In this document: in pieces, positions 1 to 9,036 of the stretch
Numbering within the stretch: position 1 is the first letter of the stretch
How the letters are laid out: every line of letters begins with the position of its first letter
DNA from: Promethearchaeota archaeon
Lineage (GTDB): Archaea; Asgardarchaeota; Lokiarchaeia; Sigynarchaeales; SOKP01
Length of the DNA stretch: 41,565 nt
Direction: 5' to 3'
NCBI GenBank assembly: GCA_019058515.1
Contig: JAHPYY010000026.1
Span: 1-41,565 of the forward strand
Notes under the pieces: model-generated
Seen by the model: only the letters and a program-made list of their open reading frames with translations
The model's database searches: none
Told to the model about the DNA's origin: nothing
Translations under genes and position numbers: made by a program

Positions 1-1
1 A

Positions 2-517
2 TTGGACATTCCTTCAGAAGGAAGTGTAAGTAGCTATGGAGTACAAATATCTGATATGGAAGAAGAAGTTCTCGCTAATTTCAGATTGGTAAACTCTGGT
101 TTTGTTTTTCAGAACTATAATCTAATTAGTACCTTAACAGCCGAAGAAAATGTGATGTTTCCACTAAGTTTGGTAGGAGCGAGTTTAACTCAGCAAAGAG
201 AGAAAGCGGTAGGATTATTGAATCGACTTGGACTTTCAGAAAGACGAGAACATCTCCCATTTCAACTATCTGCTGGCGAACAACAGAGAGTAGCTATAGC
301 AAGGGCGCTAGCAAATGACCCTCCCGTGATTCTGGGTGACGAAGTAACAGCAAACATAGATAAAAAAACAAGTGAAATCATCAGAGATTTATTTAAACAA
401 TTAAAGGACGAACGGAAAACATTAATTGTGTGCACTCACGACAATTACCTTATTGATTTAGCAGAGAAAGTAATTGAATTCGACGATGGTAAAATTGTTC
501 GCACAGAGATTAAGTAA
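2..517 (+). CDS. ABC transporter ATP-binding protein, LolD/MacB type (5' end outside window)
   Basis: This is the ATPase subunit of an ABC transporter, expected on the cytoplasmic face of the membrane. The Walker A motif is missing because the gene enters from the left edge of the window. What remains shows the Q-loop (FQNYNLIS, near residue 36), the signature LSAGEQQRVAIARAL (near 89), a Walker B ending ILGDEVTANID and the H-loop in CTHDN. The GEQQRVAIARAL form and the short length after it fit the LolD/MacB/FtsE group, which pairs with FtsX-type permeases. The gene 21 bases downstream encodes exactly such a permease, so the two probably form one operon and one complex. The usual DEPT of Walker B reads DEVT here; the catalytic Glu is kept. 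The substrate cannot be told from sequence. Confidence 0.9.
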   Translation: MDIPSEGSVSSYGVQISDMEEEVLANFRLVNSGFVFQNYNLISTLTAEENVMFPLSLVGASLTQQREKAVGLLNRLGLSERREHLPFQLSAGEQQRVAIARALANDPPVILGDEVTANIDKKTSEIIRDLFKQLKDERKTLIVCTHDNYLIDLAEKVIEFDDGKIVRTEIK

Positions 518-538
518 AAAATAAGTTATAACAATATC

Positions 539-2434
539 ATGAGTTTAGATTTTGTGATTAAGGACTTCATTAGAAAGAAACATCAGAACTATCAATATTT
601 AGTAATAATAATTCTTGTAATTTCAAATTCGACTTTTTTTGCGTACTTCATCTCTTCGTTTGGATTTGCAGATGCCGTCAACACTAACAATTCGATGTTT
701 TTTTCCGGAGGAATTGCTATTGTTTATAACAATTTTAACCTGTATGTAATGGTGTTGATCCAGATTCTCAGTTTTGTATCGATAATGATGGTATTAATTA
801 CTTTCGTCTCGAGTAAAAAAAAAGATATAGGGATAATGAGGGCTGTAGGGATGCAGGATAACTACTTCTACTTAGTAGAATGCTATGTAATGTTTTTTGT
901 GGGTTATATCATTGGAGTTATTTTAGGTTTAATTATCTACGGCGTTTTTTACATAACTCTGTTAATTCTTGGAACTTCTATTAAACTCGCCATTGATCTT
1001 TTTTACTCGCCTATTTTACTCATTGCCTGTTTAATTGGAATCTACTTTATCCCAGGCTATTTTTTAAGGAGGCTAAATACAAAAAACCTTGTGAATAGTT
1101 TTTCTAAAGACATTCCGCATAATTATAACGCTGCTAAAAGACCCTTTTTTATAATAAGGTGGTTGTTAAGGATATCGTTCTCCTTTAAAATTGCGGTTAT
1201 AAATACTATTAGGAAACGAGGGGAATTTAGAAGGTATTTAATAGGTTTTTTTGTCATTTCCTTATTTTTATTTAGTCTAGGATTGGGAACAATTATATTA
1301 CACAATTCTACTACTCAATGGGTTAATAAAGCGCAGGGAGAGCATATTTTGGTAGTGGGAGATGAAAATTTATTGGAGTTGTACGAGAAAATGTACGAGA
1401 GTTTTTCAAATCCAGATATTAACGATATAACTTTAGATTTCAATTATACTGCCCCTGAACTTCTTATTAATAAATCTGTAATGCAAGAATTACAGAATTT
1501 AGATGGAATTACCGATCTAGAAACGCGACTCGTGGAGACAATCCAAGTCAACGAATTAGATGGTGTTGTATTTGTAAATGGGATCTATCGCTCAATTGGG
1601 CAACAAAGATCGAGGTTAATTCCGATAATCGGCATAGACCTTAGTAGTACAATATACGATTTCGAGATTGAAGGGCAATATTTCACTGAAGAAAACTCGT
1701 TCGATTTTATAGTTATAGGAGATGGCTTAGCTTACAATTTTTTTGATTATCCATACAGTCAGCGATTACTGATACCTTCTTTAAACAAGAATTTCCATAT
1801 AAGTGGAGTTATTATCGATACGCTTTACAATGGATACACGGGTTATATAGATATTGGGATTATGCAAGAAGAACTGGAAATTTCTCAGGATTTGGTTAAC
1901 TTAATTGTAATTAAATACGATCTTGCGGAATTAGATCATTTAATCCCCAATTTAGAAGCAATTATGGAAGCTAAGCTAAGAGATAATTTTACTTTTAAAG
2001 TTTTGGATCCTATATTCGCCAAAAACATAAATCTTATCAATAACATTACGCTTTATCCTTTCTTTTTATTCAGTTGCGTTTTAATATTGTCCGCTCTTTC
2101 AATTTACTCTTATTTAAAAGGAGGAGTCTACGAAAAGGTTAGAGATTTTGCTGTAATGAGAGCTATTGGCACTAAAAGCAACCTAATTAAAAAAATACTG
2201 CTATTTGAATCGTTATTTTTAATCTTGCCATCACTTTTAGTTAGTTTAATCGCTTCGATGATGTTGAATTCACTTTTTCTAATTGAGCGAGCTTCGTTAC
2301 CGCCTGTAATTATACCTTTTGTGTTATTTATCGTAATCTTTATTTTTTATTTTACTTTTATAATAATTGCGATTTCAATTCTAACCAACAAAATAAACAA
2401 ATTAAAATTATCGTATCAATTTTCTTTATTTTAA
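539..2434 (+). CDS. FtsX-like ABC transporter permease
   Basis: A 631-residue membrane protein with two copies of the FtsX/MacB permease fold. The first lies around residues 60-180 and contains KKKDIGIMRAVGMQ; the second is at the C-terminus (about 505-630) and contains VRDFAVMRAIGT. These 'MRAxG' coupling-helix motifs are the family hallmark and contact the ATPase. A transmembrane helix near the N-terminus and one near residue 240 flank a soluble domain (about 265-500) that should face outside. It follows the ATPase by 21 bases. Systems of this kind move lipids, lipoproteins or peptides or act as mechanotransducers; which applies here is unknown. The ATG has no clear Shine-Dalgarno sequence, so translation may be coupled to the upstream gene. 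Confidence 0.88.
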   Translation: MSLDFVIKDFIRKKHQNYQYLVIIILVISNSTFFAYFISSFGFADAVNTNNSMFFSGGIAIVYNNFNLYVMVLIQILSFVSIMMVLITFVSSKKKDIGIMRAVGMQDNYFYLVECYVMFFVGYIIGVILGLIIYGVFYITLLILGTSIKLAIDLFYSPILLIACLIGIYFIPGYFLRRLNTKNLVNSFSKDIPHNYNAAKRPFFIIRWLLRISFSFKIAVINTIRKRGEFRRYLIGFFVISLFLFSLGLGTIILHNSTTQWVNKAQGEHILVVGDENLLELYEKMYESFSNPDINDITLDFNYTAPELLINKSVMQELQNLDGITDLETRLVETIQVNELDGVVFVNGIYRSIGQQRSRLIPIIGIDLSSTIYDFEIEGQYFTEENSFDFIVIGDGLAYNFFDYPYSQRLLIPSLNKNFHISGVIIDTLYNGYTGYIDIGIMQEELEISQDLVNLIVIKYDLAELDHLIPNLEAIMEAKLRDNFTFKVLDPIFAKNINLINNITLYPFFLFSCVLILSALSIYSYLKGGVYEKVRDFAVMRAIGTKSNLIKKILLFESLFLILPSLLVSLIASMMLNSLFLIERASLPPVIIPFVLFIVIFIFYFTFIIIAISILTNKINKLKLSYQFSLF

Positions 2435-2485
2435 AGAACAAAAATTATATTAATATTGAGTAAAATAACTAACACCTAAACATTA

Positions 2486-3805
2486 GTGAAACCCTTTTTG
2501 AAGGAAGAACAAAAACTTAAGAATAAAGTCCAATCGATAAGTAGTGATTTAGAAGAAATCACGAAACAAAGAGATAGTTTGCTAGATAAAATAGAAGATT
2601 TAGAGGATACAATTATGAAGTACGAGGAGGTTTTGGACAATAAGGTATCCTCTGGAGAAGGATGTGCAGAAATCCAAACATCAAGACTAGAACTTGAGTT
2701 AGAATCTAAGGAGAAGAGGATCAGGGAATTAAAAGATACCTTAGGTTACATTAGAAAGGAAAAACTAGAGCTCCAACGAGAGTTAGAGTTAGAAAGGAAA
2801 CAAAATCACAAAGGTAAGGTATTTCGAATTGAAGAGGAACAGAAGTCTCCTCTCGATTTATTAGCAAAAGAGTTACAAGATAAAATCCACAAACAAGAAA
2901 TTGAGATTAGGAAATTAAAGCAAGACAACCAAAAGGTGGAAAAATTAATCCTTAAATTAAAAGAAAGAGAAGAAGAAATTTCTTTGTTAAAACAGAATAC
3001 ATTGGGAATAAATAGTACCGACCAAGAGAGTCACAGTCATATATCTCGCAATTTAACTCAAGAACTTCAAGAAAAATTAAATAAAGCTAAAATTGAAATA
3101 AGTGAATTGAGGAATCAGTTTTCTTTTTACAAGGATAGAGATGAATATGTTAAATATTTAAAAAATACTGAAGACGAGGAGTTATCGATAGATTACTTAA
3201 GAAATTTGGTTCATGAAAAGAACATTCAGATAAATAACCTAAAAGAAAGAATCGACTCTTTGGAAAAAAGTCAGGGAAATTCTTCAGGAACAGAAACTGG
3301 TGGTGGGGGATATTCATCTAATTTAGTAATCGATTTGCAAAATCAATTACGAAAAGCGAAGTTACAAATCGATACTCTTCAACAAAAAATAAGAGACAGT
3401 AAAACATTTGGAGAAAAAGTTAATTTATCGAAAAAGGAAGAGATTTCCGGTACGATAGAGGAGTACAAGCGAAAGCTGAAAGATTTAAATCAAGTAATAG
3501 ACGAGCAAGAATTAAAAATCGAAACTAAGGAAGAAAAATTAGGCAAACTAAACAAAAAACTTAATCGATTAGCTATCTCCAATAAAGACTTGGAACAAAA
3601 ACTTGTACTAAAAAGTCAGCAGATGGATATTTTGGAGGGACATAATAAGTCTTCGCGAAGAGGAAAAAGCACTAACTCCGCTTTAGGCGCAGATCCAGAA
3701 TTAGCAATAAGAATTAAAGAACTTGAAAATTATCTAGACGAATTGAAGAGCGAAAATGAATCACAGAGAGTAGAGATATTAAAACTGAAAAAACAACGCA
3801 GTTAA
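2486..3805 (+). CDS. Long coiled-coil protein of unknown function
   Basis: A 439-residue, highly charged protein made almost entirely of heptad-repeat coiled coil (K/E/L/Q rich). The helix is broken near residue 270 by a flexible Ser/Gly linker (SSGTETGGGG) and again near residue 395 by a short basic Ser-rich stretch. There is no signal peptide or membrane segment, so it is probably cytosolic. The start is GTG because an in-frame TAA lies two codons upstream. It sits 51 bases after the FtsX gene and 3 bases before the RNase Z ATG, so it may be co-transcribed with either. No family is recognised; a scaffold or filament-like role is only a guess from its shape. Confidence 0.7.
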   Translation: MKPFLKEEQKLKNKVQSISSDLEEITKQRDSLLDKIEDLEDTIMKYEEVLDNKVSSGEGCAEIQTSRLELELESKEKRIRELKDTLGYIRKEKLELQRELELERKQNHKGKVFRIEEEQKSPLDLLAKELQDKIHKQEIEIRKLKQDNQKVEKLILKLKEREEEISLLKQNTLGINSTDQESHSHISRNLTQELQEKLNKAKIEISELRNQFSFYKDRDEYVKYLKNTEDEELSIDYLRNLVHEKNIQINNLKERIDSLEKSQGNSSGTETGGGGYSSNLVIDLQNQLRKAKLQIDTLQQKIRDSKTFGEKVNLSKKEEISGTIEEYKRKLKDLNQVIDEQELKIETKEEKLGKLNKKLNRLAISNKDLEQKLVLKSQQMDILEGHNKSSRRGKSTNSALGADPELAIRIKELENYLDELKSENESQRVEILKLKKQRS

Positions 3806-3808
3806 CCT

Positions 3809-4789
3809 ATGGAATTAATAATTTTAGGTTCTAGTGCTGCAATTCCTGTACCAAAAAGAAGCCTATCGTCGATTGCCTTAAAATACAAATCTCACGTAAT
3901 TTTATTCGATACTGGAGAAGATCTGCAACGAAGATATAACGAAGCGGGATTAAAGTTTAACAAATTGCTAAAAATTTTCATTTCTCATTTTCATGGAGAC
4001 CACATAATTGGGCTTCCGGGATTGTTATTTCGATTTGGTTTTATTGAACGTACAGCACCAGTATTTATCTACGGTCCAAGAAATCTTTACTTGTATTTAT
4101 TTCTCCATCGAAAAATTTTGGGCTTGAAAACTAATTACCCTTTAATTGTTAGAGAGATCAACCACGATAACAAGGAAATCGTCGAATATCTTGGCTTGGA
4201 ATCGACCGAACCTACTGAGATAAAGAAGCTCTCTGATGATATCGTGGATGAAACATCCCGATATTTTGTAAAATATGCGCTAATGAAGCATTCGGTTATA
4301 ACATACGGATACTCTTTCATAGAAAAACCAAGATACGGAAAGTTTAATCCCGAACGAGCTAAGGAGTTAGGGATCCCAGCAAGCAGAATTTATAAACGGC
4401 TTCAAAAGGGAGAAATTGTAAATATAAACGGAAAAACAGTTGATCCCGTAAGCGAGGGAATCGTGGGTCAACCTAGAAAGGGAAAAAAGGTAACATATTC
4501 TGCTGACACTATGCCATGTCAAGAATTAATTGAACTCGGTATGAATAGCGACGTGTTGATTCACGAGGCAACATTCTCTAAAGAGTTGGCAAGTATAGCA
4601 GCAGAAAAGAATCACTCTACGAGCGTCGATGCCGCTGAGATAGCGAAAAAAATGAACGCAAAACAACTTATATTAACTCATATTTCTTCGAGATATCACG
4701 ACGACGCTAACGATCTTCTTAAGGAGGCAAAAGAAATATTTGAAAATGTATTACTTGCGTCTGACTTGATGAGAGTAGAAGTCAATTAA
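3809..4789 (+). CDS. rnz: Ribonuclease Z (tRNA 3'-end endonuclease)
   Basis: RNase Z removes the 3' trailer from tRNA precursors. The 326-residue length is close to the usual size for archaeal and bacterial short-form RNase Z. The zinc-binding motif HxHxDH is at residues 60-65 (ISHFHGDHIIGLPG), and later metallo-beta-lactamase motifs are present: YSADTMPC (phosphate/metal Asp), HEATF and LTHISSRY (final metal His). HSTSVDAAEIAKKM also matches the family. The region around residues 130-200 is the place of the flexible exosite arm in homologues. It follows the coiled-coil gene by three bases with ATG start and is convergent with the next gene. Confidence 0.93.
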   Translation: MELIILGSSAAIPVPKRSLSSIALKYKSHVILFDTGEDLQRRYNEAGLKFNKLLKIFISHFHGDHIIGLPGLLFRFGFIERTAPVFIYGPRNLYLYLFLHRKILGLKTNYPLIVREINHDNKEIVEYLGLESTEPTEIKKLSDDIVDETSRYFVKYALMKHSVITYGYSFIEKPRYGKFNPERAKELGIPASRIYKRLQKGEIVNINGKTVDPVSEGIVGQPRKGKKVTYSADTMPCQELIELGMNSDVLIHEATFSKELASIAAEKNHSTSVDAAEIAKKMNAKQLILTHISSRYHDDANDLLKEAKEIFENVLLASDLMRVEVN

Positions 4790-4849
4790 ATACGCTTTTA
4801 TCAGCGAAGAGTATTGAAATTATTTCCGTAAGTTAACTAAATTTACGAA

Positions 4850-5824
4850 TTATCCACTATTGGCAGAAGGAGGAGGTTTGAGTCCGGGAGGTTGTTCTAC
4901 CTTTTTTCTTTCTCTTGCTAAATCTCTTTTATCTTGCTCAAGCTTCTGTCTTTCGGATTCTAAATTCTCGCGCAACATCGTTATTTTAAGGTTTTCGGAC
5001 TTAAGTTTGTTTTCTTCAACTCTTATTTTATTTTTTTCTTCTTCGATAATTTTTTGTTCTTTTTCTATTTTTTTTAGAAGCTTTTCTATATCGCTCTGCA
5101 CTACCTCAATTTTCTTCTTTTCTTCGGCGATTTTTTCCCATTCTACTTTAATTTTTTCTTTTTCCGCCTCTAATTCTTCTTTTATGTCATCTAGAGTTTT
5201 AAATCGCTTCTTTTCCGATTCTATTGCTCCTAATTTAATTTCTAGCATGTTGAGCATGTGGTTAAATCCTTGCATTTTGGTAAATTCGGATTGCTTAGCT
5301 TCATTATACTTTTCTAGCGCATTTCCTACTAAATCTGGTTTTGCCTCGAACTTAGGGTTATCCAAATAATTGAGAAATGTGTTGAGGCTCTTCTGAGTAC
5401 TTGAGGGTAAACTAGCCCCTAAGGGAGAAGACATTAGAGTTGCGATTCGATCTTTTAATGAAGCGATTTCATGCATCGCATCTTCTACAATAAGTCTCTT
5501 TTTTGGAGTTCCCAAGGCTGTGACTCGAGCTTTTTTAGTTTCTTTGTATTCATATTTGCCTAAAGTAATTCTGAGTTGATCAAGTTTGCGAATAATCCCT
5601 TCCATCTTCATAAAATCAGAATTTTTAGCGTTGTGATATAAATCAACCATCTCTTTCACTAACTTATTGTTTTCCTGTAATTTGGGATGCTTTAAATAAT
5701 AGCTTAAGGATTCTAATTGTTTTATCGTAGCGGTTTGTAGGCCGATAAATTCTCGTCCTTTTTTTTCGGCAATTTCGTCAATAATTTCCGGTATCCTTTC
5801 CATGTGATTTTTAATAGTTTCCAC
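4850..5824 (-). CDS. Coiled-coil protein with a tandemly duplicated N-terminal helical domain
   Basis: A 324-residue soluble protein. Residues 31-96 and 141-206 align without gaps at an offset of exactly 110 residues: both contain [SN]YYL/NYL-x2-PK near the start, then Y-x2-AK-x-S-[DE]-F-x-KM-x-G and L-x-I-x-LG. This is an internal duplication of a small helical module. After it comes about 100 residues of charged coiled coil (206-306), then a proline-rich tail (PPGLKPPPSANSG). No family is recognised. There is no membrane segment. The gene is convergent with RNase Z and divergent from the Fe-S protein gene. The architecture suggests an oligomerising adaptor, but this is inference. Confidence 0.75.
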   Translation of the reverse strand: METIKNHMERIPEIIDEIAEKKGREFIGLQTATIKQLESLSYYLKHPKLQENNKLVKEMVDLYHNAKNSDFMKMEGIIRKLDQLRITLGKYEYKETKKARVTALGTPKKRLIVEDAMHEIASLKDRIATLMSSPLGASLPSSTQKSLNTFLNYLDNPKFEAKPDLVGNALEKYNEAKQSEFTKMQGFNHMLNMLEIKLGAIESEKKRFKTLDDIKEELEAEKEKIKVEWEKIAEEKKKIEVVQSDIEKLLKKIEKEQKIIEEEKNKIRVEENKLKSENLKITMLRENLESERQKLEQDKRDLARERKKVEQPPGLKPPPSANSG

Positions 5825-5946
5825 GTTTTTATGTGTTCACATTTCGACACTTTTAAGTCTGAATCTAAAAGGTAATAAAGCTAGGATACAAATAATTATT
5901 AATTTCAATTGGAATTTAAGCAGAATTAATCCTATAACCAGATTAA

Positions 5947-6888
5947 ATGAGCCATTTTAACAAAATTCAAGCGGAGATTGAAGTTAAATTACAAAAGAAA
6001 GGTTTAGCTTGTAGCTTTATATCTATTAACCATTTCGATAAAATAAAAGAAGATATCCAAAAGTTTTACACTGGTAACGCGTTTGATCCAGGATTTTACG
6101 AGGAGAGGATTGCCAAATTTACGTTTGATTTATCTAACATAAAGTTTGATGTAAAGTCCATCATCGTGTCATTAAGCCCCGATCTCCTCTACAAAATTCC
6201 GTACGAGTGGAACGGCACTGAAGGCGAATTAGTAATACCTCCTACTTATCTTTTCTGGGAAAAAGTTAATGATTACGCAGGAAAATTGATTTCGGAAGTG
6301 TTAAATTCCCACGGGTATAAAATCGCTCCAGCGTATTTACCCTTAAAGCTGTTATCGGTGCGAGGAGACTTAACTAAATACGGAAGAAATAACATAAGTT
6401 ACGGAGAAAATACAGGGAGTTACCACAGATTAACGGGATTTTATACGGATTTAGAGTGCCCGGAAGATAACTGGCACGAGCTACAAACTATAGACTTATG
6501 TACTAAGTGCGATGCGTGTATGAGGAATTGCCCAACTCACGCGATAGAATCCGCCAGATTTTTACTACACGCAGAAAGGTGTCTGACTTATCTTAACGAA
6601 AAACCACCAGAGGTCCAATTCCCCGATTGGGTGAAACCTATTTGGCACAATGCCTTGGTAGGGTGCATGATATGTCAAAAAGTTTGCCCTGCGAACAAGA
6701 GCAAATTGCGGACAAACGATGTGGATGTAAAATTCACTTCTGATGATGTTTCACTCCTTCTTCAATTTCACGAACTCGAAAAGCTCCCTGATCATTTACG
6801 GAATAAGTTAGAGAGGTGCGATTTAGCATATATGATAGAGGTAGTATCGAGAAATTTGAAAGCCATCCTTGAAAAGGAGAGTAATTAA
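5947..6888 (+). CDS. QueG-like protein with two [4Fe-4S] clusters
   Basis: The C-terminal half has the double-cluster arrangement of epoxyqueuosine reductase QueG: C185, C188, C191 and C195 (CTKCDACMRNCP), then C212 (AERCL), C240, C243 and C247 (GCMICQKVCP). The preceding YGRNNI matches the position of the QueG I-G-K-N-T segment near the cobalamin. QueG reduces epoxyqueuosine to queuosine in bacterial tRNA with cobalamin and reducing clusters; the related reductive dehalogenases use the same fold. At 313 residues it lacks the C-terminal HEAT extension of some QueG proteins. Archaeal tRNAs usually carry archaeosine, so the substrate here is uncertain. The call rests on the cysteine pattern and context of the motif. 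Confidence 0.75.
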   Translation: MSHFNKIQAEIEVKLQKKGLACSFISINHFDKIKEDIQKFYTGNAFDPGFYEERIAKFTFDLSNIKFDVKSIIVSLSPDLLYKIPYEWNGTEGELVIPPTYLFWEKVNDYAGKLISEVLNSHGYKIAPAYLPLKLLSVRGDLTKYGRNNISYGENTGSYHRLTGFYTDLECPEDNWHELQTIDLCTKCDACMRNCPTHAIESARFLLHAERCLTYLNEKPPEVQFPDWVKPIWHNALVGCMICQKVCPANKSKLRTNDVDVKFTSDDVSLLLQFHELEKLPDHLRNKLERCDLAYMIEVVSRNLKAILEKESN

Positions 6889-6922
6889 TAAAGATTTTCA
6901 ATTTATAGTGAAAACCAGGGAA

Positions 6923-6942
6923 AACCAAATTTTTATTTGGTT
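6923..6942. terminator. Bidirectional hairpin terminator between convergent genes
   Basis: AACCAAAT and ATTTGGTT form a perfect 8-base-pair stem around a TTTT loop, midway between the convergent Fe-S protein and hydrolase genes. On the plus strand it is followed by AATTTTGGG; on the minus strand by TTTTCCC. A separate T9 run on the minus strand (6961-6969) lies just after the hydrolase stop and would itself serve as an archaeal oligo-T terminator. Confidence 0.55.
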
Positions 6943-6986
6943 AATTTTGGGAAATATATAAAAAAAAAATAAGTAATAGTTATTAA

Positions 6987-8852
6987 TTATAATCCTGCAC
7001 CTATAACTCCAGCGGTAGCTAAAAACCACACAGTTATGATTGTTGCTAAAAACGATCCAAGATATATTTTTCCCGTCTTACGGTAGAAATAAACCATCAA
7101 GAAATAGATTAAAGCAGATAAAGGTAATACTCCCATCAGTTGTAGAGGCATTATTGGGTTAAAAGCCCATCCACTGAAAGCGTAATTTGCACCGAATATA
7201 GGGCTTAAATATTGAATAAGAAAAACAACCAAGAGTCCAGTCAACATTGCAAAACACGCTTTTATCCACCAAATTAACTGAGTTTTATTTGGAGAACTCG
7301 CCTCTTTTTGTCGAATTTCTGCGAATAAGAACACTCCTCCATTAATAAGGAAAAAGGGTAAAAATATTGGTACATAGAGCAGGAATAACACGAAACGTTC
7401 AAGTGTAAACAATTTCATAAACGACCAGAAGATTCTAAATTCAATCATGAACCATGTTTGGAAGATGCCGACCAATAGATACATCCACGCGAAAAGAATT
7501 ATAATCACTAGTAAAGTTTTTCCGAAAATTCGCCAATACGATTTGTTCTTCAGGTTTGATCCGAAACTCTCCTCTCCATAGGTGACGCCTAAATCATAGG
7601 ATTTTATTTTACTATCACTAGTATAATTGGAGAGAAGTACCCATACGATCACTAAAGCTCCAGCGATAGCCGCACAAACGAGATAAAATCCGAGGAAGTT
7701 ATTCATCATTCCCATTATGAATGGACTTGAAGGAAGGGCTTGAAATCCCCAATCTGTATCTGTGTGAGTGAAAAACATATATACAATCCCAGCAATTGCT
7801 GCATTTACCGCCGCAACGGTCCACCACATCCATTTCTTCTCTGAAACCATACTCATATACGTAGGCATCGGTTGTGAGACTTCACTAAAAAATTTACTTT
7901 TTAATAACCATTGAAATAAGAAGATCATAGAAATAAAGCTAAAAAGTAGAGCAATGCCACTAAAGATCTCGGCACCCAAATAAAATTGACTTAAAGCAGC
8001 AACAGTATTCCACGCATTAGCTTCTGTGTAACCATTCAAAGCCTGCAACATCCAAGCAACGATTTCTCTAGTACAGCCTATATCCATTGACAAACCAGGA
8101 TGAGTCACTCCCAAAGCGTAATGTTCCCGATATGCCGTTCCAAGAGAAAAGTCGCCGTAAGTATGATCTACTTCACCAGGACCGGATAACCCAGCATTTG
8201 CTCCCGTTATTGCTAACCCCATATTATAAACTTCAGACACAGACATGTTTTGATAATAGATAGGGGCTCCAAAACTAAATGTATACCATTCTTCATATTG
8301 TGCCCATAGATGTAAAACATTATGGGTTAAAAAGAAGTAGGTCGGTAACGGAGGAAAAGATTGAAAAGCACACGCATCATGGTCTGGATTTGCAATAGCT
8401 AACTGATAACCAACAACATAACCCATAGAATGACCAAAAATTCCCATTTTGTCTCCATTAACAAAGGCTTGATTTTTTAGCCAATGGTATGACTCGTTAG
8501 CTCCTTGAATAGCCCAATTTATCATACCTTCAGAATCTCCATGACCAAGTTCATCAATTGCTAAGACTACGAATCCCGCTCTAGCTAATTCTAAAGCTGC
8601 TGGTCTTTGAACATCTTTATCGTTATTATAACCGTGTAATCCAAGAATTCCCGGAGCTGGATTCGATGCATCAACATTAATAGGACGATATAGTTTACCA
8701 ACGATTTTATTTCCATTAATATCAGTTATCGCCACCTCTTGAACATCGACTGTACCGAAGTTTATCTGAAAGCCATAAGCCATCATTCCCGAAAAAATTA
8801 TTATTACAACAGAAATAAAGAAAAGAAGTTTAGTTTTGTCTGTTTTTTCCAT
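6987..8852 (-). CDS. Membrane-anchored alpha/beta-hydrolase with polytopic C-terminal domain
   Basis: A serine hydrolase fused to a membrane domain, 621 residues from the chosen start. An N-terminal anchor helix (residues 9-27) is followed by an alpha/beta-hydrolase domain with the oxyanion motif LGLHGYNND (near 70), the nucleophile elbow GHSMG (Ser142) and a plausible catalytic His in THPGLSMD. From about residue 285 to the end there are roughly eight hydrophobic helices. The hydrolase domain would face outside. The start at 8852 is preferred over an ATG five codons earlier because AAAGGTG lies five bases before it. Substrate is unknown; esterase, lipase or peptidase activity is possible. 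An HTH regulator on the same strand lies 185 bases upstream. Confidence 0.8.
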   Translation of the reverse strand: MEKTDKTKLLFFISVVIIIFSGMMAYGFQINFGTVDVQEVAITDINGNKIVGKLYRPINVDASNPAPGILGLHGYNNDKDVQRPAALELARAGFVVLAIDELGHGDSEGMINWAIQGANESYHWLKNQAFVNGDKMGIFGHSMGYVVGYQLAIANPDHDACAFQSFPPLPTYFFLTHNVLHLWAQYEEWYTFSFGAPIYYQNMSVSEVYNMGLAITGANAGLSGPGEVDHTYGDFSLGTAYREHYALGVTHPGLSMDIGCTREIVAWMLQALNGYTEANAWNTVAALSQFYLGAEIFSGIALLFSFISMIFLFQWLLKSKFFSEVSQPMPTYMSMVSEKKWMWWTVAAVNAAIAGIVYMFFTHTDTDWGFQALPSSPFIMGMMNNFLGFYLVCAAIAGALVIVWVLLSNYTSDSKIKSYDLGVTYGEESFGSNLKNKSYWRIFGKTLLVIIILFAWMYLLVGIFQTWFMIEFRIFWSFMKLFTLERFVLFLLYVPIFLPFFLINGGVFLFAEIRQKEASSPNKTQLIWWIKACFAMLTGLLVVFLIQYLSPIFGANYAFSGWAFNPIMPLQLMGVLPLSALIYFLMVYFYRKTGKIYLGSFLATIITVWFLATAGVIGAGL

Positions 8853-8857
8853 AAAAA

Positions 8858-8864
8858 CACCTTT
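8858..8864 (-). promoter_or_regulatory. Shine-Dalgarno sequence fixing the hydrolase start
   Basis: AAAGGTG on the minus strand lies five bases before the ATG at 8852 and inside the alternative upstream reading from 8867. Its spacing favours the second ATG as the true start. Confidence 0.5.
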
Positions 8865-9036
8865 CATTTTTCGATTAAATCACTTCTCTTTCAAAATGAA
8901 AAAGAAGTTCCTTATTGTTGATAATTTTCGTAAAATTTTGTTGATATTGAGAACAAAATTGAGTAAATAAAGTTTGAGCTTGAGTACTCAAGCTCTATTT
9001 GATAAGTGTGTTTCGTTTAATTATTAATTATATTAA

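Noticed and set aside
4860..5369. Plus-strand 169-residue frame rich in Ser and Phe
   Set aside because: It is the antisense shadow of the coiled-coil region of the minus-strand gene at 4850-5824.
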